A DNA stretch of 64,000 bases from Coniella vitis (taxonomy: Eukaryota > Ascomycota > Sordariomycetes > Diaporthales > Schizoparmaceae). The translations under genes and the position numbers were made by a program. A model generated the notes under the pieces. The model saw only the letters and a list, made by a program, of their open reading frames with translations, did no database searches and was not told where the DNA came from. Positions 43,961 to 53,717 of the stretch are shown piece after piece (the stretch's first letter is position 1; each line of letters opens with the position of its first letter). Location: NCBI GenBank assembly GCA_011317545.1, contig WUJK01000003.1, positions 372,001-436,000 on the forward strand, written 5' to 3'.

Positions 43961-45031
43961 ATGGCAGAGTCAGCCGGACTATTAAGCAGCGAGGACCTGC
44001 ACACGACGTATCTGGATCGCTCGCGTAAGGAACTGCAGAGAATAGTTGAGCAGCTTAAGCATTCACTTGCGGAGGTGCGCATTCCCTGTCCTATTCGCGC
44101 GAAATATCAACTGACTGGTCTCCAGGAGAACAAGAAATTCGTCATCGCAACGAAGGAGCGGCAGTCACGAAACAGTAGCCATGCATCGACTGTCAGCACA
44201 AAACAACAATTGGAGATAGTCGCCGAGGCCTACAGGCAAGCCGCGACAACGGAGCCCTTCCTACCTTTTCCGGATTCAGTCCTACCAGCGCTTATTGCCT
44301 TGCGTACCACCAGTTCCACTATCGACGATTCAAAGAAGTTTCTGGCCTCGCAGAAGGTTTCGCTAGAGGAGGCACGAGACCGACTGGAAGCTGAACAGGC
44401 CAACCTAATTGACCAACAGGCACTCAAGAAAGCTCTGGAAGACCGGGCTCAGTCACTGCGGGATGGCATTGAATCGAGAAGTGGCATGAGCCCTGGCCAA
44501 ATCGCGCGCGACAAGGTGTCTCAACTGAAACAGCAGATCACGAAGACAGATGCGGACAGATCAAGGCTGCTCAAAGTGCTAGGCGCTTTTATTGACGGCC
44601 GACTTGCCATTCTCCTGGCGGCGGAGCAGATTGGCGGTCCAGTCACTGGCGACATGATGGACATCGACTCCGAGATTTTGGGGGCTGGCTTCAGTGCTGC
44701 CGGCAAGCGGAAGAAGGCAAAAACTGACGCGGCGTCGGACAAACGACAGCGGAGGATAGATGACATGCTTGGGGACGCCCAACACGGTGAAGAGGAAGCC
44801 AATCAAGAAATCGACGCTAAAACAGCTGCTGGCGAGGAAATGCAGAGACTAGTCGAGGAACTCATGAACAGACTTTTGGCGGCTCAAGGCTCTAACTCGG
44901 AGGCTTATATCAATGTCCCCGAAGAAACAGCATCTGTACGGTTCTTGACGCGGGTCAAGGTGGCGGAGTTTCACCCGCGCAACTCTAAGCGGCTGAGGTT
45001 GGTGGATTTCGGAAAAGAAATTGAGGATTAA
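43961..45031 (+). CDS. Kinetochore protein Cenp-K-like
   Basis: Probable subunit of the constitutive centromere-associated network (CENP-H/I/K module), acting at the inner kinetochore. The frame starts at ATG 43961 and runs to 45031. A 51-bp segment at 44075-44125 has donor gtgcgc, an aactgac branch and acceptor tctccag, so it is likely an in-frame intron; the spliced protein is about 339 aa (356 if retained). Most of the protein is coiled coil: LHTTYLDRSRKELQRIVEQL, then SLEEARDRLEAEQANLIDQQ. The segments LLAAEQIGGPVTGDMMDID, KRQRRIDDMLG and a C-terminal SVRFLTRVKVAEFHPRNSKR-LRLVDFGKE block match what I know of fungal Cenp-K proteins. The call rests on remembered family pattern, so another coiled-coil kinetochore subunit is possible. 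An ACGCGT box lies upstream. Confidence 0.68.
   Translation: MAESAGLLSSEDLHTTYLDRSRKELQRIVEQLKHSLAEVRIPCPIRAKYQLTGLQENKKFVIATKERQSRNSSHASTVSTKQQLEIVAEAYRQAATTEPFLPFPDSVLPALIALRTTSSTIDDSKKFLASQKVSLEEARDRLEAEQANLIDQQALKKALEDRAQSLRDGIESRSGMSPGQIARDKVSQLKQQITKTDADRSRLLKVLGAFIDGRLAILLAAEQIGGPVTGDMMDIDSEILGAGFSAAGKRKKAKTDAASDKRQRRIDDMLGDAQHGEEEANQEIDAKTAAGEEMQRLVEELMNRLLAAQGSNSEAYINVPEETASVRFLTRVKVAEFHPRNSKRLRLVDFGKEIED
44075..44125 (+). other. Candidate 51-nt in-frame intron in the Cenp-K-like gene
   Basis: Its length is divisible by three and it has no stop, so retention and splicing both keep the frame. Splice signals are gtgcgc, caactgac and tctccag. Confidence 0.65.
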
Positions 45032-45514
45032 TGCGGTAACATTTTTTCATGGGCTACTCAGCGCACCCCGGCTCTAATATCTTGTTCGATGGAACGAGGA
45101 AATCAAAACCGAACACTTTTGCAACGGCTTGCAACGGCAACGGGATTCGTGCGATGAGGACTGGAGTCATGCTGCTCAGAGACAACGGGGATATACACCT
45201 TTGACTAATATATCTGGCTGCCGTAAATATCTACGGCCGACGGCCTTCTAGAACGCTACAGCACGCTTCAAGTATGAGAGTCGAGGTCGCTTGGAAGGAT
45301 TGAAGCCTTCAAGAGCTCGGGAGGTGACATCGTCTTGATGCGCAAGGGTTAGGGTCGCTGATGTGCTCTGTTTTAAGTGGGAAGTCGCGTCTCCGACGCG
45401 TCACACCTTCGAAACCCTGTCCGCGCCAAATATTTATGCGGAAGTACCTTCCAACACTTGACGTTTGCTTTTCTTGCTTCTCAGAACACACCACTCATTC
45501 TCATAGTTCAAAAT
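45032..45514. promoter_or_regulatory. Promoter region of the dUTPase gene
   Basis: 483 bp between co-oriented genes. ACGCGT lies at 45396-45401, about 115 bp before the dUTPase ATG, with TCGCGT just upstream at 45385-45390. Confidence 0.5.
45396..45401. promoter_or_regulatory. MluI cell-cycle box (ACGCGT) upstream of dUTPase
   Basis: A single consensus box in the proximal promoter. dUTPase is a classic G1/S-regulated gene, so the site is likely functional. Confidence 0.5.
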
Positions 45515-46309
45515 ATGACCACTGACGACACCGACCACACTTTCCAAGCATCACACCCAGCAAAGCGTATCAAGCTTGAGACGGACACGATGACTTCTCC
45601 AGCCCCTCTGCTCATCAAGCGCCTATCTGAGAAGGCTCGTCTGCCCACACGCGGTAGCCCTTTCTCGGCTGGCTATGACATCTACGCCTCCAAAGCCACA
45701 GTTGTGCCTGCTCGCGGCAAAGCACTCGTCGACACAGATATTAGCATGGCTTGCCCACCAGGCACTTGTATGCTTTTCTTGTTCTATTCCATGTGCCATT
45801 CGCCTTCTCCCTCGGATCGCTGTCTCTAACCCATTTCACAACGATGCTAGATGGTCGCATTGCTCCTCGTTCCGGTCTGGCCGCTAAGGTGAGTCGTTGC
45901 TCCTTGTCTTGCCTCTGGGCCGCTGAAAAAGCTGTTCTCGACTAACAAGACAACGATACAGCACTTCATAGATACCGGCGCAGGCGTCATAGACGCAGAC
46001 TACCGCGGCCAGGTCAAGGTTCTTTTATTCAACCACTCCGAAACCGACTTCCCCATTACCGAAGGCGACCGAGTCGCCCAGCTCGTGCTGGAACGCATCT
46101 ACACACCCGAGGTGCTCGAGGTGGCTGAGCTCGAAGACAGTGTGCGTGGCGCTGGTGGCTTTGGCTCGACTGGCGGCTTTGGTGAGAAGAAGGTTATTGC
46201 CACCGTGACGGCTACAGAATCCCCTGCGCCCGAGGTTGAGGTCAAAATTGTTGCTGCTTCTGCAAATGGCAATGGCGAAGCCAAGAGCGAGCAGCAGCCA
46301 TCGTCCTAA
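45515..46309 (+). CDS. dut1: Deoxyuridine 5'-triphosphate nucleotidohydrolase (dUTPase)
   Basis: Trimeric dUTPase that hydrolyses dUTP to dUMP and PPi, keeping uracil out of DNA and feeding dTTP synthesis. Exons 45515-45767, 45851-45888 (38 nt) and 45962-46309 join in phase, giving about 212 aa. All five family motifs are present: I GSPFSAGYDIYAS, II GRIAPRSGLAAK, III DTGAGVIDADYRGQVKV (catalytic Asp in VIDADYRG), IV GDRVAQLVLERI and V RGAGGFGSTGGFG. The N-terminus has HPAKRIKLETD, very like the PAAKRVKLD nuclear import signal, suggesting a nuclear form. After motif V there is an extra Ala/Val/Glu-rich tail of about 45 residues not found in yeast Dut1. An ACGCGT box lies upstream. Confidence 0.93.
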
Positions 46310-46863
46310 GGGCTGCGTGTGGCCATTAGGTGACAGTGCTGATGGGTGAGAAAGAGCCATCCGAAGCAGTCGAGGAAGCAGGGTCGTTGAACAATTTCGA
46401 CATGAGACATAGCGGCAAAGACGTCTCCTTGTCGTGGATTAAGCAACGTATTGGCAGTTCCCAAACGTGCTGAAATAAGACCGCATTATAACAGCAGAAG
46501 CAGTGGAGGTAAAGATCCGAAAGAACATTGATGTTGCCCGCATACACCACGATAGACTTTGGTGTCGAGGCTTCTTGAAGCTTGTTGTAGGAAAATAATG
46601 GGCCCCACCAGCTATACCAGGTTCGGAGTTACCAGTATATGGCGCAGCTTTTGCAGACACTGGCCTTCGGCAGGTTTGGTGTGCTCAACGGGATACAACA
46701 TATCAGGGTCATAGATGTACAACGTCGACCAGGTCATCGATTGTTTGTCTTGTTGTCAATTGGTATTGTATTCACATATTCTCTCTATGTCTACTCAAGT
46801 CTATGCATGTAACATCCACCGCGGGGCTTTCTTTCTTTTCTAAGAGAGTGAATATCAAGTCAA
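46310..46863. other. Intergenic region (convergent 3' ends)
   Basis: 554 bp between the dUTPase stop and the pyridoxal kinase stop. No gene is seen. Confidence 0.6.
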
Positions 46864-48491
46864 TCACATTCTTTGCGCCTTGAACTCTACATTAGGGTCC
46901 CTCAAGGATCCCAAATGCCGGACGAGCTTTAACTCGGCCGCCTTCGACCGCGCAAGGTGCATTCTCTTATCATCTTTTAGTCCATCCACCTCGGACTCAA
47001 TCTTTTCGACCTCTACCTGCATGCTCTTGCATGTCGCGTCCAGCACCTCGTGCATACTCGCTAGCACCTTTTCAGCAGCCTTTGCGAGTGGTAAATCGAG
47101 CGCGTCGACATCATCTGGGCTAAGCCATGATTCCGTCTCGCTGAGGGAGGACAGAGACTTATTGACGCCGGCGCCGGTGCCCTTCGTGACAGCTTCGCGC
47201 ATGCGCACCACCATGAGTGCGCCAAACATGTCACCTGTGCCTGAGAAGTAAGCGTCAAGTGCGGGAAACCGGATTTTGAAAGCGCGGGGCCGGCGGTCGG
47301 AAGTCATGGTTGAGCCAATGACGGAGAGCGTGGTTGTAGTGGGTTTCTTGGACTGCCCGACCCCGTCGTCGTCGTCTTCGTTGACTGGAGGAGGTGGCGG
47401 GGGAGGCGTCGAGGATGGTGTCGAGGTGTCGAGGGAGACGGAGGTGAGGACAATGTGCGGTACGCGGTATGTATCGTGAATGACCTCAATAGCGCGTGTG
47501 AGGGATGCCATATCTGTTATCTTTACGTCGGAGAGGAGCCTATGGAAGTCGCAACGTATCGTTAGGGACAATACTAACAAAAAGAATGCGCGAAGTAGGG
47601 AATCCGAAAAGGAAAGGGCATAGTCCCATACTCTGCTTCAAATTGGTTCGGCAAAATCAAATCTGCGTGCGGCAACAGGCTTTTGTACGCAGGGACAACA
47701 TCGTGCGCGACATAGAGCTTGCCATTGTCGCCCATGACGGGATCAAGCACCCAGAAAAAGGAGCCTGGAGCGTTTCGTGCGGTAGCTTTTTCCTTGAGGT
47801 CTGCAGCAATGCGCCCGACGGCTTGGACGGCTTCGGCGCCCGGTATATAGCCTGACAGCATCATGTCAAAGTCGTCGAGGTAGGACTGTTTGAGCCCTTC
47901 GTAAAGGTCTGTGATTTCTTGCGCTGACACTTTGGTGCCCTTTACTTGTCTGTAGCCGGTATGGTTGCCTGTAACGTCGGAGGGGAAAAGAGGTTAGATA
48001 TGTTGTGCTGTTGCTGCGTGATTGCATGGAGAATTGGTCTCCCGTTCTTATCTTGCCGTCGATATGACAACTTCCGATACGAGTGCTGGATAATGTGTAG
48101 GGGAGTGTATGTTGGGAGGACAGACTGAACTGGACTGTATTCAGCGCGGCGACATCGCAACCGAGCGACTGCATCGTGAACACGGCGATCTTATTGCCGA
48201 CATATCTGAAACAAACAGCACAACGTCAGTCTCTCATTATCACACTCTCTCCCTTCTATCTGCTCTCTCTGGGGTGGAACAAGGAGGAAGAAGGGTGGTG
48301 CCCCGCGACTTACCCGGAAACGACCTTCGCATCGTGTCAGTACAGTTGTGATCCTTTTTGTTTTGTTTTGGTTCTCGCGACTGAGAGGGGCTTTCCTCTG
48401 TCGTCATTCATGGGGTCAAGGGAGGCTTCATCCGTACATGACTGGCTACGGCCAGGACGCGCGTCTCGGGGACTGGCAGGTCTGTTGACAT
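46864..48491 (-). CDS. Pyridoxal kinase
   Basis: Phosphorylates pyridoxal, pyridoxine or pyridoxamine to the 5'-phosphates in the PLP salvage pathway; orthologous to yeast Bud16-type kinases. Five exons: 48491-48438, 48324-48314 (11 nt), 48205-48126, 47968-47632 and 47539-46864, in phase, giving about 385 aa. Assembled, the N-terminus reads M-S-T-D-L-P-V-P-E-T-R-V-L-A-V-A-S-H, then V-V-S-G-Y-V-G-N-K, AVFTMQSLGCDVAALNTVQF and SNHTGYRQVKGTKV, all typical substrate-binding elements of the PfkB-like pyridoxal kinase family. Further motifs are DDFDMMLSGYIPG, LDPVMGDNGKLYV, HADLILPNQFEAE and the catalytic loop FSGTGDMFGALMV. An Asp/Pro-rich insertion (P-P-P-P-P, EDDDDG) lies between the two lobes. 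All introns have GT-AG ends. The 11-nt exon encodes the V-V-S-G core, so skipping it would destroy the enzyme. Confidence 0.9.
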
Positions 48492-49444
48492 CTTTGTTTC
48501 GCTGGAGGTGATTTTGGTTGTTCGCCTGTATGAGTGTGGAGGTGTACGTGCGTGCGCAAGGCGTGAGGTTGGCGGTGGATGTACTGTATGCGCCAGGACC
48601 CGACCAAGAGAGGCAAAGCGAGCGGGTAAATAGGAAGCAGACTTGACCCCTTGAAGGGCAGATCGTATGAAAACAAATAAAGCCGAAAACAAAACCAGAG
48701 GATAAGGCAGGAGCGCGGAAAGAAGAAGGCAAAAATTATAATCCGCAATGCCAATGTCAGGTCAGATCGGGGGGAATGCAGTCAATGGGGGCCCGGATAG
48801 GGTGTTCGGAGTCATTGTCAACAGAGATTATTAGTTTTTCGTCCGCTATACGGGTTGCCCGGCATTGAAAATGGACCGCACCGGCATGCCTGTGACAGAA
48901 GAAAGTGCCCCGCATTCGGCGCGCCGCTGAACCCCACGTTGCCTGTGACGTGCCCTGCCCTGCATGACATCCGCGGACTGCGCGCCCTTATCTCTGTCTG
49001 CGTACATACGATAGTAGTGCGGCGGCTGAGGTACCCGGTCCACTTGGTACAAGTACTATTCAATCCTGCCGATAACCGGTCGAGGTCCGAGTATCAAGCA
49101 TCATGTCTCATCGAGTGTAGTTATTTGTGTGCATGCGTGTATGTTTGTGTCTTCATTATAATCGCGAACGGGGATTCATGTTGCTAACAACATCTTCATG
49201 TTCTCCCAAAGCAAGCTCTAATGCGCCGTTGCAGTATCCTGCTACTACAGACCGACCCGCCCGTCGGCCTCTGTCTTCCTTGGAGTAAAACCATGTCTTC
49301 TCCCTACTTCGCATGCTCTTGTGAGGTGTATGTCTCCCCTCCAAGGTCCAATGCGGAGTTCACCGGGTGGATAGTACCCTTTTTTGTCGTAAAAGCCGCC
49401 TTCCCCCAATGCAATTGTATCATACCTTTATCCGAGCGATCGGT
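48492..49444. other. Intergenic region between PCNA (3') and pyridoxal kinase (5')
   Basis: 953 bp on the tail side of PCNA and the promoter side of pyridoxal kinase. No gene is supported. Confidence 0.55.
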
Positions 49445-50456
49445 TTACTCCTCGTCGCCAATCTGTAAAAACAAATACGATTAGCCATATGACGCCCCCC
49501 CAAGATTTCGTGGTATTGTGGCATATCAACTTACCTTGGGTGCCAGGTAGAACCGCAACCAGCTGGTACCCTGAACCGCGTACTCGACCAGCAGAGGCAC
49601 CTCGCTGGACAGGCAGATCTTGACTTGTGACGACAGGGCAGAGGCCTTGCAGAAGTTGACGAGGTACTTGAGGGAGAAAGTCAGGGAGACGGGCTCGCTC
49701 AGCTCGATGTCGATGTTGAGCTCGGGCTTGTCGACGTTCTGGTGGCTGCGCAGGGTAACGGCACCGTTGCCAATGTCACCCGTGGAAGCAAACTTGACAC
49801 CGTCCTTGCTAGCATCGATGGTCACTACAGAAGACGAGGAAACTAACGTCAGCCACGCGTATTTCCTGCCGTATAAACCCGGCAATTTTATATCCATAAC
49901 ATACCAGACTCGGACATGGCGAGCAAGTCTGTGCAGATCCGTCTGAACTCAGCTGCCGGCATGGAGATGGTGGCAGCGTATTCCGTCTCTGGGATGCCCA
50001 GGTGCTCTTGGTCAATATCCATAAGCTTGAGATCGTACTCGGAGATGCGGTCGTTCTCGGACGATTCAAAGGTCAGGTTGAGCGAGTCGGGCGCGTCCTC
50101 GGCCTTGAGCGTCAAAATATCCTCGTTCTGGGCGGCGCGCAGCACCTTGGTCAGAGACGTCAGGTTCACACCCAGCGCGATGTTCCGGTCGCAGCGGTAA
50201 GGGCTGAAACCGTCGGCCTTGAGCATCATGGACACAAGGGCCACGTGCGAGTTGTCCATGGCCTGCAGCGCAATGCCGCTGTCATTGCAGTCGAAGTTGC
50301 AGTCTTGCACCAGGTCTTTGATGGCGTCGACAACCTATTGAAGCACATTGCACCAGTTAGACATACTACCACGAGGGAACTCAATGACAGGAGAAGGGGC
50401 TTTGTGTTTCTTACCTTCTTCAGGATGCTGGCCTGTTCCAAGCGTGCCTCAAGCAT
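49445..50456 (-). CDS. PCNA: Proliferating cell nuclear antigen (PCNA)
   Basis: Homotrimeric sliding clamp for DNA polymerases and repair factors. Four exons, 50456-50415, 50334-49905, 49824-49535 and an 18-nt last exon 49462-49445, give 259 aa, the usual PCNA length. It starts MLEARLEQASILKKVVDAIK, then DLVQDCNFDCNDSGIALQAM and DNSHVALVSMML, typical of domain 1. The interdomain connector region includes LKLMDIDQEHLGIPETEYAA. Domain 2 has DGVKFASTGDIGNGAVTLR, and the C-terminus reads LVEYAVQGTSWLRFYLAPK|IGDEE, supplying the surface that binds PIP-box proteins such as Msh3. All splice pairs are GT-AG. The promoter has ACGCGT at 50717-50722 within a TCGCGTCGCGT cluster; a further ACGCGT lies in intron 2 (about 49854-49859). 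Confidence 0.96.
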
Positions 50457-51630
50457 TTCTACAGTCTTGTCAGCTTAAACCGCTACGAGGCAAGGACTGT
50501 GACATGCGAAATGATGAAGTTGGCTTACTGGACGGATAGAGAAAGAGGTCGTAGAGGAGTACGGGTGGACGAGGAATAGGTACACAAGTCTAATGGCTTC
50601 GAGGGTCGACAGTCGGGGATGCTTCGCGTGGGTACAAGGCCGTTTTGAACTGGAGGGTGGAGTATTATATGGATGAGAGAAAGTACGTGGGCAAGGCAGC
50701 AAGAGCCCTCTTTTTCACGCGTCGCGTCGCGTCATTCAATTAATGTACTTTAGGTGGACGTGGGGCATTACAGGGGGCCCCCGGACGCTCTTTGCGAGCC
50801 CTCGAGCACTGGAGCTTTGGTACTACTTATGTAATTACCCTGGCACCTGGCAGACTGGGCAGCATTGGCGATGAAATCTATCAATGCATCGCGACGGTTT
50901 TGTTCCGTTTCGGTTTCGGTTTTCTTATCTTGTCCCTTAAATGTGGTTATAAACCATCTTTGATCAAATCCTACATAAGTGTTGAATGGTATGCCGTAGC
51001 AAGAAGGAGTTCTTCACACTATTGCGCACGACCATGAACTCCCAGTCCAGCCCACCCTAGGTCACATTATCGAACCGGACAGTTGATGGAATTCTGCTCT
51101 ACATATACTACGATAGTAGCATTGTCGAGCTAACGTTCAAGCAAGGGCAATGATAGCTATCGGTTATTAGAATATGTTTCCTCGAATCTCCTTCGGTCTC
51201 AAAACGAGCACTGCAAGGTCAAAAAGTCAAGCTCCGTCGACCGATACTACCCATGATTCCCCATCTTCCAATGCTGCAAGTCAGGCTTACTTCCGAGTAA
51301 AAACAGGTTTCTTGTTGCTCGGGATTGATTCTCGCCCTTCCTTTATGTATATCTCTTGCTTGCTCTTCTCTTCAGATCAACAAAATAGATAGAACAAATG
51401 TTGACGAAATTGTAAATGCGAATAATCCAAGAAAGAGTGAACAGGGAATCTCATGCAAAGAAAATCTGTAAGTCGCCGTCTCCCGCCTCAAAACTTCCCA
51501 TAACGCCGGCCCAGGTAAATTTTACAATAAGTGCATGTCAAAAACAGTAGCAAGAATAAGGAGTGTCAAATGTGTAGTTGACTCTTGGGCTTGTTGCGCC
51601 TCCTTGTGGCCCGTTTCGACACAGCACATC
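50457..51630. other. PCNA promoter and 3' flank of the Inp2-like gene
   Basis: About 1.2 kb, with no gene supported. The PCNA-proximal end carries a pyrimidine-rich leader and, at 50717-50733, an ACGCGT followed by two overlapping CGCGT repeats. Confidence 0.55.
50717..50733. promoter_or_regulatory. MluI cell-cycle box cluster upstream of PCNA
   Basis: ACGCGT at 50717-50722, immediately followed by two more CGCGT repeats (to 50733), about 260 bp before the PCNA start. This is a candidate MBF site for G1/S expression. Confidence 0.55.
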
Positions 51631-53717
51631 TCACATCGACACAACCCTAGGATTAATGGGCGGCATAGTTTGCCTCCTGTTGCCGTTCTTGTTTGGCCGA
51701 AGGTTGATAACCATCTCGAGCTCCCTGAGCATTCCGCGACTGGCATCTGCCTTTTCTTTCATCTCAGCTCGCCTTTCCCTGTCTTCCCTCATTTTTATTA
51801 TTCTTTCTTCTCTTGTCATGGTGCTCCTCGGGCGCAGGGGCATCGCCACTGCCTCAAAGACCTCTTCGCCGTCTCCCGAGCTGCTCGTTGTGTCCAGACG
51901 GTCCGTTGGCTGGCCCGTCAGTGCTCTCAAAGCATCCTCGACGCCGCCGCCACTCTTTTCCTCAACCGTGGCGAGACCGTTCAATGAGCTTGGCGAAATC
52001 ATTATGCCAACTGATGACAGGCGTTTCTCATTGCGGTCGATCCCTGACGCAAGTGCTGCCTTGCCGTCCTCCCATGCCTGCTGCAACATCTTGAGGTCCT
52101 GTCCAATCGACTCGTACTGCTCCATCAGATTCGGTCCAAGCTGAGATATGTCAGTGGCTTCATTCAAGGACCGATCTGACTCCTCGCGTAGTAAGGTCAT
52201 TTTTGCCTGCAGGCCTCTAATTCCTGTCGTTAATGAGTTGAGCTTCCTCAATTGCGACCGCCATCTCTCTCGCCCCGGCGAAAGTGGGCCCTTGTCGATT
52301 GTTATTGCCGGAGCTGAAAATGAATCCTCCTCACTCAGAATGGAGTTTAGCTGCGCGTAGCATTCGGCGGCCGCGTCGTCCAGGACGCGTAATGATTCTA
52401 GCACAGTCGACCATCTGGCAAAGTCGGTCTCGTCTCCTTGCGCTTCGATCGACATTAAAGCACAGAGGTACATCTTGCGCATGATGCTGAACCGCGAAGC
52501 AGCGGCCTTCAACGTTTTGAGAGATTCCATGTCCTCGAATTCGCGCTCAGAATATCCCTGCAATGCATCCGACATATCTAGGTCGTTGATGTCGTAGATG
52601 TCGTAGTAGCGCTCCAAATCCAGCGGCTCGGATAGACCTTTGACCATCGATGACGCCTGCTCGTACTTTGGGATAATAGTTTCCAAGCTCTTTCTAAGTG
52701 CCTTTCTCAAGCGCACACATCTGCGTGTCTGGCTGCGATCCTCAATCCGGCTGATGGGTGGCAAGGGTGCGCTCAACCTGTATCCGCGAGAAACAAGTTC
52801 AACTTCCTGAATGAGAGCCAACGCGGCTGTTGATGCGCTGTCGAAGTCCTGGGCTCTTGAGACGAATATAGAAGTCTCTGCCAGAACCTGTTGTCGGACG
52901 TATCTCAGCCACTGCTGGCGCAAGTAGGCTTGTGAAGCAAGTCCAGCCAGAACGAATCCCACGACGAAGACAACCACTCTTTTCTTGGTAAAGTTCGTGA
53001 TTCCGCCGCTGAAGAGCCACCTTATGAACCAAGCCAAACTGATAGCGCCCATTGCTGTTATTACCAACCCCTTTTGTGACGGCCCGTTGGGGTCCTGCTC
53101 GCTGTCGGTCCCTATCACTGAATTCTGCATCGAGGCCCGTGGACCTGGCATCGAGTGGCCGCTTAGTAGCTGTGATGCGACGATGGTGTACCGGAATTGT
53201 TCAATGAACCTCGAGTTATCGGCTCGGTCGAGCTTGGTCGCCATCTTTGTGGCGCCATGTTGCAAAGAACTGAGTCGTTTTCTGTGAGCCGGAGTGGATG
53301 TGATGGCGCCCTTGGCCAAGTTGAGGTTGAGCGAGTCGGGAACCTTGGATCGAAAGCGCGTCTTGACCAGTGGCCGTCCGGTGGGAGCGAAGGAAGTGGA
53401 AGGGCTCGGCGGACTTGGCGGCGGCGTGTCGATCACGACATCGGGCTCCTGGATAGCCCAGTCGCGCTGTTGTTCTTCGCCCTCATCTATCGTGGTGAGA
53501 AGCGATGTCAGCTCGGGCGTTCTCATAGTGGCTCCATGGAAGGAATCAGGACTATCTCAAGCATAGGTAGAAAACCAACAATGGCCGTGGCTCCAAGGAG
53601 GATGGACAGGAAGGCGCTTATGACGCTAGTGCCGGGCTGGCAGGTTTGGATAATATTAAGGTACTGACCCTTTAGGTACTCGGCGAGTGGCGTCTGATCG
53701 TAGATTACCGTCTCCAT
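51631..53717 (-). CDS. Vezatin/Inp2-like peroxisome inheritance protein
   Basis: Probable membrane receptor linking peroxisomes to class V myosin. The main exon 53551-51631 is preceded by a short exon 53717-53665 (METVIYDQTPLAEYLKG...), joined across a 113-bp intron; donor gtacct with acceptor gatag is my preferred in-phase pair, and gtcagt with tgag is an alternative. The product is about 657 aa. Two membrane segments (GLVITAMGAISLAWFIRWLF and VVVFVVGFVLAGLASQAYL) lie near residues 180-240. They are followed by a helical domain with AETSIFVSRAQDFDSASTA, ALALIQEVELVSRGYRLSA and SQTRRCVRLRKALRKSLETI, the typical vezatin/Inp2 myosin-binding region, and a C-terminal coiled coil (TREERIIKMREDRERRAEMK). 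The N-terminus is Pro/Ser-rich. Family membership is likely; peroxisomal function is inferred from Inp2. Confidence 0.78.
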
